From Maribacter algicola (GTDB lineage: Bacteria; Bacteroidota; Bacteroidia; Flavobacteriales; Flavobacteriaceae), in the NCBI RefSeq assembly GCF_003933245.1, contig NZ_QUSX01000002.1, positions 558,001-622,000 on the forward strand: 64,000 bases of DNA, given 5' to 3'. Positions within the stretch are counted from its first letter, which is position 1. Every line of letters begins with the position of its first letter. Below are positions 51,836 to 61,436 of this stretch, in pieces. A program made the position numbers and the translations under genes. The notes below the pieces were generated by a model. It was not told where the DNA came from. It saw nothing but the letters and a program-made list of their open reading frames with translations, and did not search any database.

Positions 51836-53428
51836 TTATTTCGTACGAACAACCTTAAAGTGGGCGGTAATACCTGCATTAAAGTCTAAGGAAAAGTCCT
51901 TTTCAATTCCAATTTCGAGCAAATCTAGCTTAACGCTATCGAATCGAGACCCTAGGTTGGCGTTTCCAAAAATTCCATTATAATCATATAGCTGCCCAGA
52001 GAATTCTATTTGATCAATGGCCATGTTCGGGCGATACGGTTTGAAGGTATAGGAACCCTCTGAAACGGGAATATCGTAGTCTTTATCATTTTGAACGTCT
52101 ACAAAGTTGCTGGATGACCTACTCCATCCCGGACCGTCGTCCAATCCGTTGTTGTTGGCATCCAAATAACCGTTACCAACCTTCATTCTCATCCTAAGGC
52201 TACCGTTTACCTCGGTATCCGAAGGTTGGGTACCGGTAATTTTGTCGATGGTTACCTGGTACTCCGGATAAGCCAAATCACAATCTCGAATTTGATATTC
52301 TGTAGCCAATACTACCTTTGCAACTGGAAAGCCTTCTTTAACATAGTTCAGTTTATAAGCCAGTGGTGCCCCTGGGGAATCCTTTGAATAATTTCCACCT
52401 TCAGATATAAAATTATATACTTCTCCTGGACCATTGATAGCTTGGACAGCTCCATCTCCCGACCCTCCTATAATAAGTGCCTGAATGTTGGATGAATTAA
52501 TAATGTTTTGATATTCAACATCAATAGTTCCATCAGTAGAACCTACCGAAGCATCAAATGCATTTTTAACATCAGTAATACTAAAATTTGACTCTACTGT
52601 ATACAATACCATTCTACCGTACTGAACGGAGGAAACATAAACTGGACTAGTTGAACCCAGGACATTTACATCGGGTAAATCTGTAAATAGATCTGATGGT
52701 GATTTTCCGGGTGTATCTACATCCAAGGTGTAATATCTCTGAATAAATTTCAAGACAAAGGTGTTTTTATACGTTGAATTACTAAAATCCAAAGTGTTAG
52801 ACACTTTTTTACCGACCCCTCGGTAATTGACACCAACGGAAGCCTCCAAATGTTGTGCGGAATGAACTTCCTCTATTTCCAAGTTAATTGCCGCCGCAGT
52901 TGCCCCGTTTACTTCTTGGTTTAACAAATCAGCTATACCTTGTCTAACATTGGATAATTTATCTGGATCCTCAATGGTTACCTTGACGTTGGCAATATTC
53001 TGTAAAGATGCCGAAATGGTAATCGGCGCTCTTGCTCCGCTAATGCGTTGGTATTCCCCCGTAGGTATGGTCTCTCCTTTTAATAAGGCACCCGGATAAA
53101 TTACATCGGTAGTTGGATCCAAAGTAAACATTTCATTAAATCCAGGGGCTCCCTTGTAGGTTTTCGTTGTGCATTCTAAAGTTGAATCTTCTGTATCGCG
53201 CTCCGGGTCACTACTATCCGTTTCGACAACTGGTGTTTCCTCTGGTTGATCAAAAGAATTTAAATTAGTTACTGAATTGTTAAATTCTACAGCAACTTCG
53301 ACCGTGAAGTTAGGTTCACTGGGTTCCTCTATGACTTCATCCTTGCTACAACTATTAACAGCGACTAAAATAAGACCTAGTGCAACTGCATACTTACCTG
53401 TTTTGAAAGTTGATTGTTTTGTTTTCAT
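51836..53428 (-). CDS. Short CDC-like (cholesterol-dependent-cytolysin-like) lipoprotein
   Basis: 530 residues. Lipobox VAVNSC (Cys near residue 27) is followed by SKDE, a surface lipoprotein export-like signal. CDC features appear in order: VIYPGALLKGETIPTGEYQ, KFIQRYYTLDVDTPGKSPSDLF, VYVSSVQYGRMVLYTVESNFSITDVKNAFDA and ALIIGGSGDGAVQAI. These follow the pore-forming core of thiol-activated cytolysins (about 100-370). The cholesterol-binding undecapeptide is missing, and a different beta-domain ends the protein (about 390-530). Family knowledge points to a pore-former acting with a longer partner, possibly against other bacteria. It lies divergent from two TPR regulators. Confidence 0.8.
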   Translation of the reverse strand: MKTKQSTFKTGKYAVALGLILVAVNSCSKDEVIEEPSEPNFTVEVAVEFNNSVTNLNSFDQPEETPVVETDSSDPERDTEDSTLECTTKTYKGAPGFNEMFTLDPTTDVIYPGALLKGETIPTGEYQRISGARAPITISASLQNIANVKVTIEDPDKLSNVRQGIADLLNQEVNGATAAAINLEIEEVHSAQHLEASVGVNYRGVGKKVSNTLDFSNSTYKNTFVLKFIQRYYTLDVDTPGKSPSDLFTDLPDVNVLGSTSPVYVSSVQYGRMVLYTVESNFSITDVKNAFDASVGSTDGTIDVEYQNIINSSNIQALIIGGSGDGAVQAINGPGEVYNFISEGGNYSKDSPGAPLAYKLNYVKEGFPVAKVVLATEYQIRDCDLAYPEYQVTIDKITGTQPSDTEVNGSLRMRMKVGNGYLDANNNGLDDGPGWSRSSSNFVDVQNDKDYDIPVSEGSYTFKPYRPNMAIDQIEFSGQLYDYNGIFGNANLGSRFDSVKLDLLEIGIEKDFSLDFNAGITAHFKVVRTK

Positions 53429-53457
53429 AATTTTTTGGTTTTAAAGATTCAACACCT

Positions 53458-53465
53458 CAAAACTA
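53458..53465 (-). promoter_or_regulatory. Candidate -7 element of the short CDC-like gene
   Basis: On the minus strand TAGTTTTG fits TAnnTTTG, about 30 nt before the ATG. The -33 position has TTA instead of TTG, as might be expected for an activator-dependent promoter. Confidence 0.45.
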
Positions 53466-53497
53466 CCTTCAAATCAATCCCTTACCTAATTATGTCC

Positions 53498-53660
53498 ATG
53501 GACAAAGTATGGACAACAATAACAATAATGGGCTTTGAGTACGATGGACAACGATTGGAATGCAATGTGCAGGTATGTAATTAAATAATTGATAATCAAT
53601 ATATTATAAATTTATTCATCACTAAAATAAAACACATATACATGGACAACTCATGGACAA
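53498..53660. promoter_or_regulatory. Array of five ATGGACAA repeats, candidate operators
   Basis: Exact ATGGACAA words lie at 53498-53505, 53509-53516, 53544-53551, 53642-53649 and 53653-53660. Two pairs are spaced 11 bp, one helical turn. The third is followed 10 bp on by the degenerate ATTGGAAT. The first also forms the palindrome TGTCCATGGACA. They fill the 301-bp gap between the divergent toxin and regulator genes, so they are likely protein-binding sites. No other gene is seen in the gap. Confidence 0.65.
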
Positions 53661-53729
53661 TGGTCATTTTGGGCGTAACGTTGACAAGTAGTTGTTGCCG
53701 ATATTATTAATATCTTAGAATGGACCAAC

Positions 53730-55628
53730 ATGATAAATATGAAATCAAGCTATCATTCTTTAATTGCTATTTACCTGTTTTTGTTTTGCCATACAATTTT
53801 CCGTGGTCAAGAAGATAAAACAGTAGATAGCCTAAAATTTGTTGTATCAAGTAATTCGGATATCGCTGAAAAGATTAAGGCATACGACTTACTTTTTGAG
53901 CTTTTCATTTATAATGACACTGAAAAGGCTTTGGAATTTACAAAGGATCTCGATTCGGTAGCCAATAAAGTAAACAACCCGGAAGGTATTATTAGAAGCA
54001 CCCTGAATCTTGGCTATTATTATTACGTTGAGGAAAAAATGGATAGTGCCGAGCTCTATCTTCGAAGAACGCTGGATTTGTCAAAGGGAAAAGAAGTAAA
54101 AGACATTGTACTTGCGGCACTGGACAATTTATCGCTGGTAGAGGCCCATAAGGGAAATTATATCATTTCAAACCAAATATTGGACTCACTTGGCGGACTT
54201 TATTTGGTCGATGGAAATTACCTCAGATACGGTGTCACTATAAATAACATTGCTGCCAACCATTATGACCAAGGGAACTACCTCACGGCCATGGAAGGAT
54301 ACCAAAAGGCCTTGAAGGTCTTGGATACGATACAAGATGAGCCTTACAGAAAAGCAGATGTTCTCAGAAACATAGGTAAATTGAACACGCGTCAAGGTCA
54401 GTTAGATAGTGCTTTGGATTATTTGAACCAGGCCTTGGAGATTTATCTTGAAATAGGTGATAATCTCTATGCGGCCTCCACTTTTATTGATATTGGTTCT
54501 GTACATTCTGACCTTGGCGATTACACCAAAGCGATTGAGTTTTATGAAAAGGGCTTGAAAATAGGCGATGAAAACAACCAAGGTAGCGTTTCTGTATTGG
54601 CGTTGGGCAATATAGGGATTGCCTATTTGGAACAAGAAAACTATCTTAAAGCAATTGGATTTTTGGAAAAGAGTTTAAACTATAAAGGTTCGGATTTATC
54701 GGATATTAACAAAACAATTTACCTGTATCAAATAGGTAAGTGTTATACAAATTTAAAAAAATACGAACTGGCTTCACAATACCTAGATAGTTCTATAACC
54801 ATTGCAACGAACCAAAGTATTGGGAATGAATTATTAAATGCCTTGGAATTAAAATCGATCAACAATGAAGAAAAAGGTGATTTAAAAAATGCATTAGTGA
54901 ATATTAGACTATCCAACAAACTAAAGGACAGTCTTTTTTCTTTAGAAAATTCGAATAAAATAAAGGAACTCCAAACTATATATGAAACCGAAAAAAAAGA
55001 AGCGGAAATCGCATTGCAGCATGAAGAAATCAAAACCTTAAACGAAAAATCGCGTGCCGATAATTTAAAAAAAGGTCTGTATGCTGGTGGAATGGCCTCA
55101 GCCCTTGCCGTTTCCGGATTGTTGTTCTTTGGTTTTAGACAACGTATTAAAAAGAACCGTATCGCCCGCGAAAAGCAAGAAGAAATCTATAAGCAGGAAA
55201 TTGAACACAAAAAGAAAGAACTGACCAGCCAGACCCTGCACTTGGTTCAAAAGAACACCTTTATCCAAGAGCTCATGGAAAACTTGGAAAACATTAAAAA
55301 CTCCCCGGAGAAATTCAAGATGGAATTCCGCCGTATCGTCATGTTGTTGAAGAAAGAAAATGCTTCGGATAAAGACTGGGAGGTCTTTAAAAGTTATTTT
55401 GCGGATGTCCATAATGACTTTGACCAAAAACTAAAGACCATCTATCCGGATATTTCCGAAAAGGAGATTCGCTTGGCGGCCTTTCTTCGCATGAACTTGA
55501 CCACGAAGGAAATCGCTGCAACGCTGAATGTTTTACCGGATAGTATCTTAAAATCCAAGTACCGACTCAAAAAGAAATTGGGTCTGGACAAGGAGACCGA
55601 TTTAAATCAATTTTTAAATACGTTATAA
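53730..55628 (+). CDS. Membrane TPR regulator with C-terminal HTH (first paralog)
   Basis: 632 residues (ATG 53739 also possible). It has a signal peptide (HSLIAIYLFLFCHTIFRGQ), about seven TPR units in the periplasm (70-400), a coiled coil, one membrane helix (GLYAGGMASALAVSGLLFFGF, near 450) and a cytosolic coiled coil. The C-terminal LuxR-like HTH is EKEIRLAAFLRMNLTTKEIAATLNVLPDSILKSKYRLKKKLGL. It would sense a periplasmic signal and act directly on DNA. Its stop overlaps the next start by one base (TAATG). Confidence 0.85.
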   Translation: MINMKSSYHSLIAIYLFLFCHTIFRGQEDKTVDSLKFVVSSNSDIAEKIKAYDLLFELFIYNDTEKALEFTKDLDSVANKVNNPEGIIRSTLNLGYYYYVEEKMDSAELYLRRTLDLSKGKEVKDIVLAALDNLSLVEAHKGNYIISNQILDSLGGLYLVDGNYLRYGVTINNIAANHYDQGNYLTAMEGYQKALKVLDTIQDEPYRKADVLRNIGKLNTRQGQLDSALDYLNQALEIYLEIGDNLYAASTFIDIGSVHSDLGDYTKAIEFYEKGLKIGDENNQGSVSVLALGNIGIAYLEQENYLKAIGFLEKSLNYKGSDLSDINKTIYLYQIGKCYTNLKKYELASQYLDSSITIATNQSIGNELLNALELKSINNEEKGDLKNALVNIRLSNKLKDSLFSLENSNKIKELQTIYETEKKEAEIALQHEEIKTLNEKSRADNLKKGLYAGGMASALAVSGLLFFGFRQRIKKNRIAREKQEEIYKQEIEHKKKELTSQTLHLVQKNTFIQELMENLENIKNSPEKFKMEFRRIVMLLKKENASDKDWEVFKSYFADVHNDFDQKLKTIYPDISEKEIRLAAFLRMNLTTKEIAATLNVLPDSILKSKYRLKKKLGLDKETDLNQFLNTL

Positions 55629-57349
55629 TGCGATTTTTTACAATTCTATTCCTAACGCTTCCATTAGCATCAACTATTGCCCAGAACGATAGGACGGTAA
55701 GATTTGACAGCATGGCTTTAGAAGGTCAAATAATGCGTTACCAAGAAACTGTAGAGATTAATTTAAAAGATGCCAAAGGTATCATTGACAGCCTCAAACT
55801 CATTGCGATTCAACAGGAGGAAATCTATTTTGAGGCAAAGGCATATCAACTATTGGGGCATTATTTTTATCTAAAATCCGACTTTCAAAACTCCATCGAT
55901 AACTGTGAAAAGGCTTTGGACTTATTGGAAAGTCTGAAAATTGAAGGTCCCATACCTAACATACTTAACCAATTGGGTATCTCACAGAGATATTTAAGCC
56001 AATACGACGAGGCCTTAAAATCACATCAAAAGGCAGCCGAAATTAATGAGAGAATAAATGGAGACCCAATTGATTTGGCAAGAAGTTATTTGAACATGGG
56101 TAATCTGATGTTCGATGTAAAAAATTTGGAGGCTTCCAATAAGTACTATCTCCAAAGTGAAGAAATTTGTATAAAATATGGATTGAACGAATTTATCCCT
56201 AAATGTTGGGGAAACCTCGCTGCAAATTACCGCTATGAAGGACAGTATGAAAAAGCCCTTGAATATCACCTTAAAAGCATTGCCTTATTTGAAAAAAATC
56301 CAAGTATTGCGCTAACACGGGAATACAATAATATAGGTGCGGTCTATGATGATTTGGAAGATTTTAATGTGGCAAAATCATATTATTCAAAAGCATTAAT
56401 GCATTCTGAAAAATACGGGGAACCACAATTAATAGGGCTAATTTATAGAAATCTTGGGGAAATAGCCATGGTCGAGAAAGACTATGCACTAGCGGAAGAA
56501 TACATTCAAAAATCAATGGACATTGCCAAAAACACCCAAAATATAGAGCGATTAATACGGGGGTATGGAAAGATGGCCGAAATTAAAGCAGCTACCAACG
56601 ATTTCAAAAGTGCCTATGAGTACAAATTAAAATATAATCACTTGTATGATAGTCTCAAGGGAATTGAAGTAGCGGAAAGGATAAACAATCTTGAAATCAA
56701 ATATCAAACTGAAAAAAAAGAAGCGGAAATCGCCTTGCAAGGAGAAGAAATTAAAATCTTAAACCAAAAGGTTGAAATTAGTAATCTGAAAAAAGGGCTT
56801 TACGCAGGAGGTATGTTCTCTACCCTTGCCCTCTTCGGACTTTCCATTTTTGGCTATCGCCAACGTATTAAAAAGAACCGGATCGCCAGGGAAAAACAAG
56901 AAGCCATCTACCAACAGGAAATCCTGCACAAACAAAAGGAACTGGCTAGCCAGACCCTGCACTTGGTTCAAAAGAACACCTTTATCCAAGAGCTCATGGA
57001 AAACTTGGAAAACATTAAAAACTCACCGGAGAAATTCAAAATGGAATTCAGGCGTATCGTGATGCTGCTGAAAAAAGAAAATGCTTCTGACAAGGACTGG
57101 GAAGTCTTCAAAAGCTATTTCGCCGATGTCCATAACGACTTCGACCAAAAATTAAAGACCATCTATCCGGATATTTCCGAAAAGGAAATCCGCTTGGCGG
57201 CCTTCCTTCGCATGAACCTCACCACCAAGGAAATCGCCGCTACCCTGAATGTTTTACCGGACAGCATTTTAAAGTCCAAATACCGACTTAAAAAGAAATT
57301 GGGCTTGGACAAAGAAACCGATTTAAACCAGTTTTTAAATACATTGTAA
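55628..57349 (+). CDS. Membrane TPR regulator with C-terminal HTH (second paralog)
   Basis: 573 residues built like the preceding protein: signal peptide (MRFFTILFLTLPLASTIAQ), TPR units (to about 360), membrane helix (GLYAGGMFSTLALFGLSIFGY) and HTH. The last 133 residues, from SQTLHLVQKN on, are identical to the first paralog, while the sensor part has diverged strongly. The coding DNA of the shared part differs mostly at silent sites. Both probably bind the same operators on different cues. Confidence 0.85.
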   Translation: MRFFTILFLTLPLASTIAQNDRTVRFDSMALEGQIMRYQETVEINLKDAKGIIDSLKLIAIQQEEIYFEAKAYQLLGHYFYLKSDFQNSIDNCEKALDLLESLKIEGPIPNILNQLGISQRYLSQYDEALKSHQKAAEINERINGDPIDLARSYLNMGNLMFDVKNLEASNKYYLQSEEICIKYGLNEFIPKCWGNLAANYRYEGQYEKALEYHLKSIALFEKNPSIALTREYNNIGAVYDDLEDFNVAKSYYSKALMHSEKYGEPQLIGLIYRNLGEIAMVEKDYALAEEYIQKSMDIAKNTQNIERLIRGYGKMAEIKAATNDFKSAYEYKLKYNHLYDSLKGIEVAERINNLEIKYQTEKKEAEIALQGEEIKILNQKVEISNLKKGLYAGGMFSTLALFGLSIFGYRQRIKKNRIAREKQEAIYQQEILHKQKELASQTLHLVQKNTFIQELMENLENIKNSPEKFKMEFRRIVMLLKKENASDKDWEVFKSYFADVHNDFDQKLKTIYPDISEKEIRLAAFLRMNLTTKEIAATLNVLPDSILKSKYRLKKKLGLDKETDLNQFLNTL

Positions 57350-57389
57350 CCCTCTAGGACTTGTATTAAAGCTGCACTATCTTTGTATC

Positions 57390-57794
57390 GTGAAAGCGAC
57401 TAAAAAAATAATACTATTCGATGGTGTCTGCAATGTTTGTAATTCATTCGTACAGTTTGTAATCAAGAGAGACCATAACGATGTTTTTCAATTTACATCC
57501 TTACAGAGCGACATAGGCATAAGACTCCTGAACGAAAGAAATATTGAATCCCAAACGATGGATTCTGTTGTATTGATAGACCCTGGTGTGGCCTTTTATA
57601 TAAAATCCGATGCTGCATTGGAAGTGGGTAAGTCCTTGAAAGGGTATCACACAGTTTCCAAGATTTTATATTTGATTCCCAGTAAAATACGAGATATCGT
57701 ATACGATTTAATTGCCCGAAATCGCTACACTTGGTTCGGTAAAAAGAACGAATGTATGGTACCAACACCAGAGATTAAGTCGAAATTCCTATAA
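57390..57794 (+). CDS. DCC-family thiol-disulfide oxidoreductase-like protein
   Basis: 134 residues with start GTG 57390. The signature DGVCNVCNSFVQFVIKRD (DxxCxxC) and YLIPSKIRDIVYDLIARNRYTWFGKKNEC fit the DCC family (DUF393). The two close Cys suggest redox chemistry, but the role is unknown. Palindrome site 5 (57696-57707) lies within it. Confidence 0.9.
   Translation: MKATKKIILFDGVCNVCNSFVQFVIKRDHNDVFQFTSLQSDIGIRLLNERNIESQTMDSVVLIDPGVAFYIKSDAALEVGKSLKGYHTVSKILYLIPSKIRDIVYDLIARNRYTWFGKKNECMVPTPEIKSKFL
57696..57707. repeat. ATCGTATACGAT palindrome, site 5
   Basis: A 12-bp core copy of the recurrent palindrome within the DCC gene. Confidence 0.55.
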
Positions 57795-57865
57795 ATATTT
57801 CGATAGGATCAACAACCATAGCTTCCAAGTCACTGCTGTTGAATTTTTTTTTAAATCTTGTGGTT

Positions 57866-58645
57866 ATGGATGATAAAATAAAGAAAGCTGCAAGAACAGG
57901 ATTCGCGGCAAAAGGCCTCGTTTATGTAATAACCGGTATTTTAGCCTTTTTGGCAGCCTTTAATCTTGGGGGGCAGAAAGCTGGAAAGTTGGAAGTAATC
58001 GATTTTTTGGAAAATCAACCTTTTGGAAAGATAATTCTAGTGGCCCTGGGCCTTGGTCTTTGTAGTTACGCACTTTGGCGCTTCATTCAAAGCGTTCAGG
58101 ATCCAGAACATATAGGGAATGACGGCAAAGGCATCGTTAAGCGCATTAGCTTTTTTATCAGTGGATTAATTTATATGGGACTTGGTTTTTACTCTATTAT
58201 TAAAGGATTTTCTCAACCTTCAGGCGGTGGAGGAAGCACGGCTTCTATGATACCAACAGAATATCAACAATATATTTTTCTTGCCGTAGGGATATGTCTT
58301 GCAGGTAAAAGCATCTATCAGTTCATTAAAGCATATAAAGGGTCGTTTACATCAAAATTTGATCTCAAAGCATTGTCAGATAATAAGAAGCGTAAATTCA
58401 TAAAAAATATGGGTTATGCAGGTCTAACGGCACGAGGTATTTTAGTGGGTATTATTGCTTATTTCTTTATCACTGCTGGCTTTTCACTAAGTACCAGTAA
58501 TAGTGGCATGAAGGGAACGGAGAGTGCATTTTCCTTTTTACAGCAAAATTCTTCGGGACCTTGGTTAATGGGACTAGTCGCGGCTGGACTGGCCTGTTAT
58601 GGTATCTATATGTTTACCATGGTTCGATATCGCTCTTTTAGATAA
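57866..58645 (+). CDS. DUF1206 membrane protein
   Basis: 259 residues from ATG 57866 (MDDKIKKAARTGFAAKGLVYVITGILAFLAAF; a start at 57839 adds nine unlikely residues). Six membrane helices fall in three DUF1206 pairs, each beginning with an ARTGFAAKG/TARGI-like turn and KRISFFISGLIYMGLGF. Its role is unknown. It converges with the QEGLA gene. Confidence 0.9.
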   Translation: MDDKIKKAARTGFAAKGLVYVITGILAFLAAFNLGGQKAGKLEVIDFLENQPFGKIILVALGLGLCSYALWRFIQSVQDPEHIGNDGKGIVKRISFFISGLIYMGLGFYSIIKGFSQPSGGGGSTASMIPTEYQQYIFLAVGICLAGKSIYQFIKAYKGSFTSKFDLKALSDNKKRKFIKNMGYAGLTARGILVGIIAYFFITAGFSLSTSNSGMKGTESAFSFLQQNSSGPWLMGLVAAGLACYGIYMFTMVRYRSFR

Positions 58646-58690
58646 TGGTTCCAGACTATTTCAACAACAATTTTAATTGTTACGAATAGC

Positions 58691-59863
58691 CTATTTAAGA
58701 TTATTCAATATAAAATCCAGGGTTCTATTTTCATTTTTATTGGTCTGAAAGGCAAAATTTTCATAACTATTTGGAAAGGTTAATCCTACCTTTAATGTAT
58801 GTTCTATAAGTTCTTCCCAATCCAATGAAACCTTTCCGGACAACAATATGTCCATGGATTTCTGTTGCTGATATCGCTTATAAATTTTACGTAGTCCGCT
58901 TAAATACAATCTGTCTTTGGTAAAGCCTCCACCTCTATGTGCCCTTAATGTAATCGAAAAGGCGGCATCCCGATCTAGTTTGTAATGGGAATGTATCAAA
59001 TCAAAGGTATCGGCAAAAGTATATCCCTTGATCAAGCTGTCCGATGCCAACACCCGATGCGCCAATTCCTTCAAGCGCCTTAATGTCAATGCCCCGCTCA
59101 TGTATTCACTAAAAACGGCCAATCCTTCTTGGGTCTCCATGTTTTTGGGAAATCCATTGGAAAAAATCTTTAAAGGTTGTTTTTGGGCATTGAAGGTGGT
59201 CACCATGTGTACACCTATTTCATGGTTTGCCAAGGTCAAAAGTTGATTTTTACTGAACTTGGTATTTTTCTTTATCAATAGTGTTTTGGTGGCATTGCTA
59301 ACCATGGCATCGGCAGCAATGCTCGTGGAATACTTTATATTCAAAGGAAAATAATACCTACTTGCAAAATCCTCAAAGTATTCCTTTGCATCCGCTGGGG
59401 TGTAAATCTTTTCCATGTCTGGAGCTATATCTTCATCGGTAAAATGAAGGATATACTTGGCATTTTCTACATCCTTTTCCGTTGGGGACCCATATACCCG
59501 GAGCGAGTTGTAATGGAACCGGTTCTTTTGGCCAATGGTTTGGATACACTGCACCATGTTGGAATAGTAGTAGATTATTTCCTGATAAGCTACCCGTAAT
59601 TTCTCGTCCTTAATGCGTTCCAAACGTTGTGAAAAGAACAGCCGATGTAATTTATAGGGGTCGAACTTTAGTTTTGGATACCTAAACTCCGGATTTTGGG
59701 TGTATTTGGAGGCAAAAAATGAATGCTTTTCCTTTTCGATATTTAAGGGATTTACATAGCTCAAAAGCTCTATGCTCTTTATCAGTCGATCAAGATTCCC
59801 ATCAATTTCGAATACGTATGGATAATCCTTAACGAGTTTTTCCATCGTTGGTTGTTGTCTCAT
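58691..59863 (-). CDS. DUF1704 (QEGLA motif) peptidase-like protein
   Basis: 390 residues. The zinc-peptidase-like HEIGVH (LANHEIGVHMVTTFN) and the motif METQEGLAVFSEYMSGALTLRRLKELAHR define the family, sometimes called flavohemoglobin-expression-modulating or tyrosine-carboxypeptidase-like (MATCAP). It probably cleaves a C-terminal residue from a peptide or protein, but no bacterial substrate is established. It is cytosolic and monocistronic. Confidence 0.88.
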   Translation of the reverse strand: MRQQPTMEKLVKDYPYVFEIDGNLDRLIKSIELLSYVNPLNIEKEKHSFFASKYTQNPEFRYPKLKFDPYKLHRLFFSQRLERIKDEKLRVAYQEIIYYYSNMVQCIQTIGQKNRFHYNSLRVYGSPTEKDVENAKYILHFTDEDIAPDMEKIYTPADAKEYFEDFASRYYFPLNIKYSTSIAADAMVSNATKTLLIKKNTKFSKNQLLTLANHEIGVHMVTTFNAQKQPLKIFSNGFPKNMETQEGLAVFSEYMSGALTLRRLKELAHRVLASDSLIKGYTFADTFDLIHSHYKLDRDAAFSITLRAHRGGGFTKDRLYLSGLRKIYKRYQQQKSMDILLSGKVSLDWEELIEHTLKVGLTFPNSYENFAFQTNKNENRTLDFILNNLK

Positions 59864-60051
59864 TTTAGTCCGATTCGGGTAAATTTTGTTGTTTTTATGG
59901 GTACGCCGTAAGCGACCTCCATACCTTATTCAATTGTACTTTTGGCTAAAAGCTTAAAACTAACACCTAACAGTTTTTGTGCTTGAATTTGATTTAGAAT
60001 TTGTGTTTTAATTGTGCTTGAAGTTGAACTTGATGCTTGAACTTCCCCTCC

Positions 60052-61377
60052 CTATTTCACTTTATCGTAATTATCGTCCCAATTCTTCACTTTTGGTTTT
60101 CCTAGTTTTCCAACGGATTTGGCGACCATCATTGCCACGGTTGCATCGCCCGTAACGTTGACAACGGTTCGGCACATGTCCAAAGGTCTGTCCACGGCAA
60201 AAATCAAGGCAAGGCCAATGGCCAACTTGTCTTGGGGAAAGCCAATGGATTCCAGAACAATCACCAACATGACCATCCCCGCCCCAGGTACCGCTGCGGA
60301 ACCTATAGAAGCTAGCAAAGCCGTTAAAACTATGGTCAACTGGTTTGCCAATGTAAGATCAAAGGCCAATGCTTGTGCAATAAAAACGGCTGCGACACCC
60401 TGGTATAAACTGGTGCCATCCATATTTATAGTGGCCCCTACTGGCAATACAAAACTGGATACTTCCTTATCAACCCCAATGTGCTCCTCTACCCTTTCCA
60501 TGGTTACCGGCAATGTCGCCGCGCTGGAACTTGTGGAAAAGGCCAATAATTGTGCCGGACTCATTTTGCTCAAAAATGTTAATGGATTATATCTTGTAAA
60601 CGTTGATACGATAATCGAATAAAATACGATCATCAAAGCCAGTCCCAAAACTACAACTCCAGCATACTTTAAGAGCGCCAAGAGAAGTTCAGGATCACTG
60701 GAGGAAACAACCACCCCGGCCAATAAGGCAAATACGGCGTAAGGTGCGGAGAGCATGATCAAATCCACCATTTTAAGGACGACATCGTTCAGGGAGTCAA
60801 AAAACTTTTTGAGGGGCTTGGCATCCTTTTCACCAATCAACAGCATGGAAATACCTAAAAATATGGCAAAGAAAATAACCTGTAGCATCAAGCTGTTATC
60901 CGTCATGGCGGCGAGGGCGTTATCTGGAACCATATCCTCCAAAAACTGCAGTGGGCCCGCGTCTTTTTGACGGGAGGCTTCCTCCATCTTTGAAGTGACA
61001 CCGCTATCGTTGGCGTAGGTATCGGTCAATTTCCTAATAGTTTCTTCGGATATACCCTCCCCAGGTTTTAAAAGATTTACCAATACCAAGCCAATGGTAA
61101 TGGCAACAACTGTTGTGGCTATATAGATAATGATAGTGCGCAGACCAATATTTCGAAATTTGGAAATATCCTTTAAATCAGAAATACCTTTGATTAATGA
61201 GGCCAGGATAAGGGGTATCGCGATTAATTTTAACAGTTTCACGAAGATTGTGCCAAAGGGCTGTATCCAATCCCCAACAAAATCCTTTCCCCAAGAGACT
61301 TGGGTCATCAAGAAACCAAAAAGAATGCCCAAGAGCATTCCTATCAATATTTGCCAGTGCAATTCGAGTTTACGCAT
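60052..61377 (-). CDS. Dicarboxylate/amino acid:cation symporter (DAACS)
   Basis: 441 residues, a GltP/DctA-type transporter. The serine-rich hairpin AFSTSSSAATLPVTM, the sodium/proton site NMDGTSLYQG and the substrate-binding DRPLDMCRTVVNVTGDA are all present. It takes up glutamate, aspartate or C4-dicarboxylates with Na+ or H+. The Arg in MCRT is typical of acidic-substrate transporters. It lies 59 bp downstream of aroC on the same strand in the operon direction. Confidence 0.94.
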   Translation of the reverse strand: MRKLELHWQILIGMLLGILFGFLMTQVSWGKDFVGDWIQPFGTIFVKLLKLIAIPLILASLIKGISDLKDISKFRNIGLRTIIIYIATTVVAITIGLVLVNLLKPGEGISEETIRKLTDTYANDSGVTSKMEEASRQKDAGPLQFLEDMVPDNALAAMTDNSLMLQVIFFAIFLGISMLLIGEKDAKPLKKFFDSLNDVVLKMVDLIMLSAPYAVFALLAGVVVSSSDPELLLALLKYAGVVVLGLALMIVFYSIIVSTFTRYNPLTFLSKMSPAQLLAFSTSSSAATLPVTMERVEEHIGVDKEVSSFVLPVGATINMDGTSLYQGVAAVFIAQALAFDLTLANQLTIVLTALLASIGSAAVPGAGMVMLVIVLESIGFPQDKLAIGLALIFAVDRPLDMCRTVVNVTGDATVAMMVAKSVGKLGKPKVKNWDDNYDKVK

Positions 61378-61436
61378 TTGTTATACTTTTGGCTCAAGAT
61401 ACCAAATAGAAAGCAGACACGCTATACCCCTAAAGA

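Noticed and set aside
57361..57385. TTG plus TATCTTTG before the DCC gene as a promoter
   Set aside because: The spacer is only 14 nt and the transcript would start at the GTG itself, so the match is not convincing.
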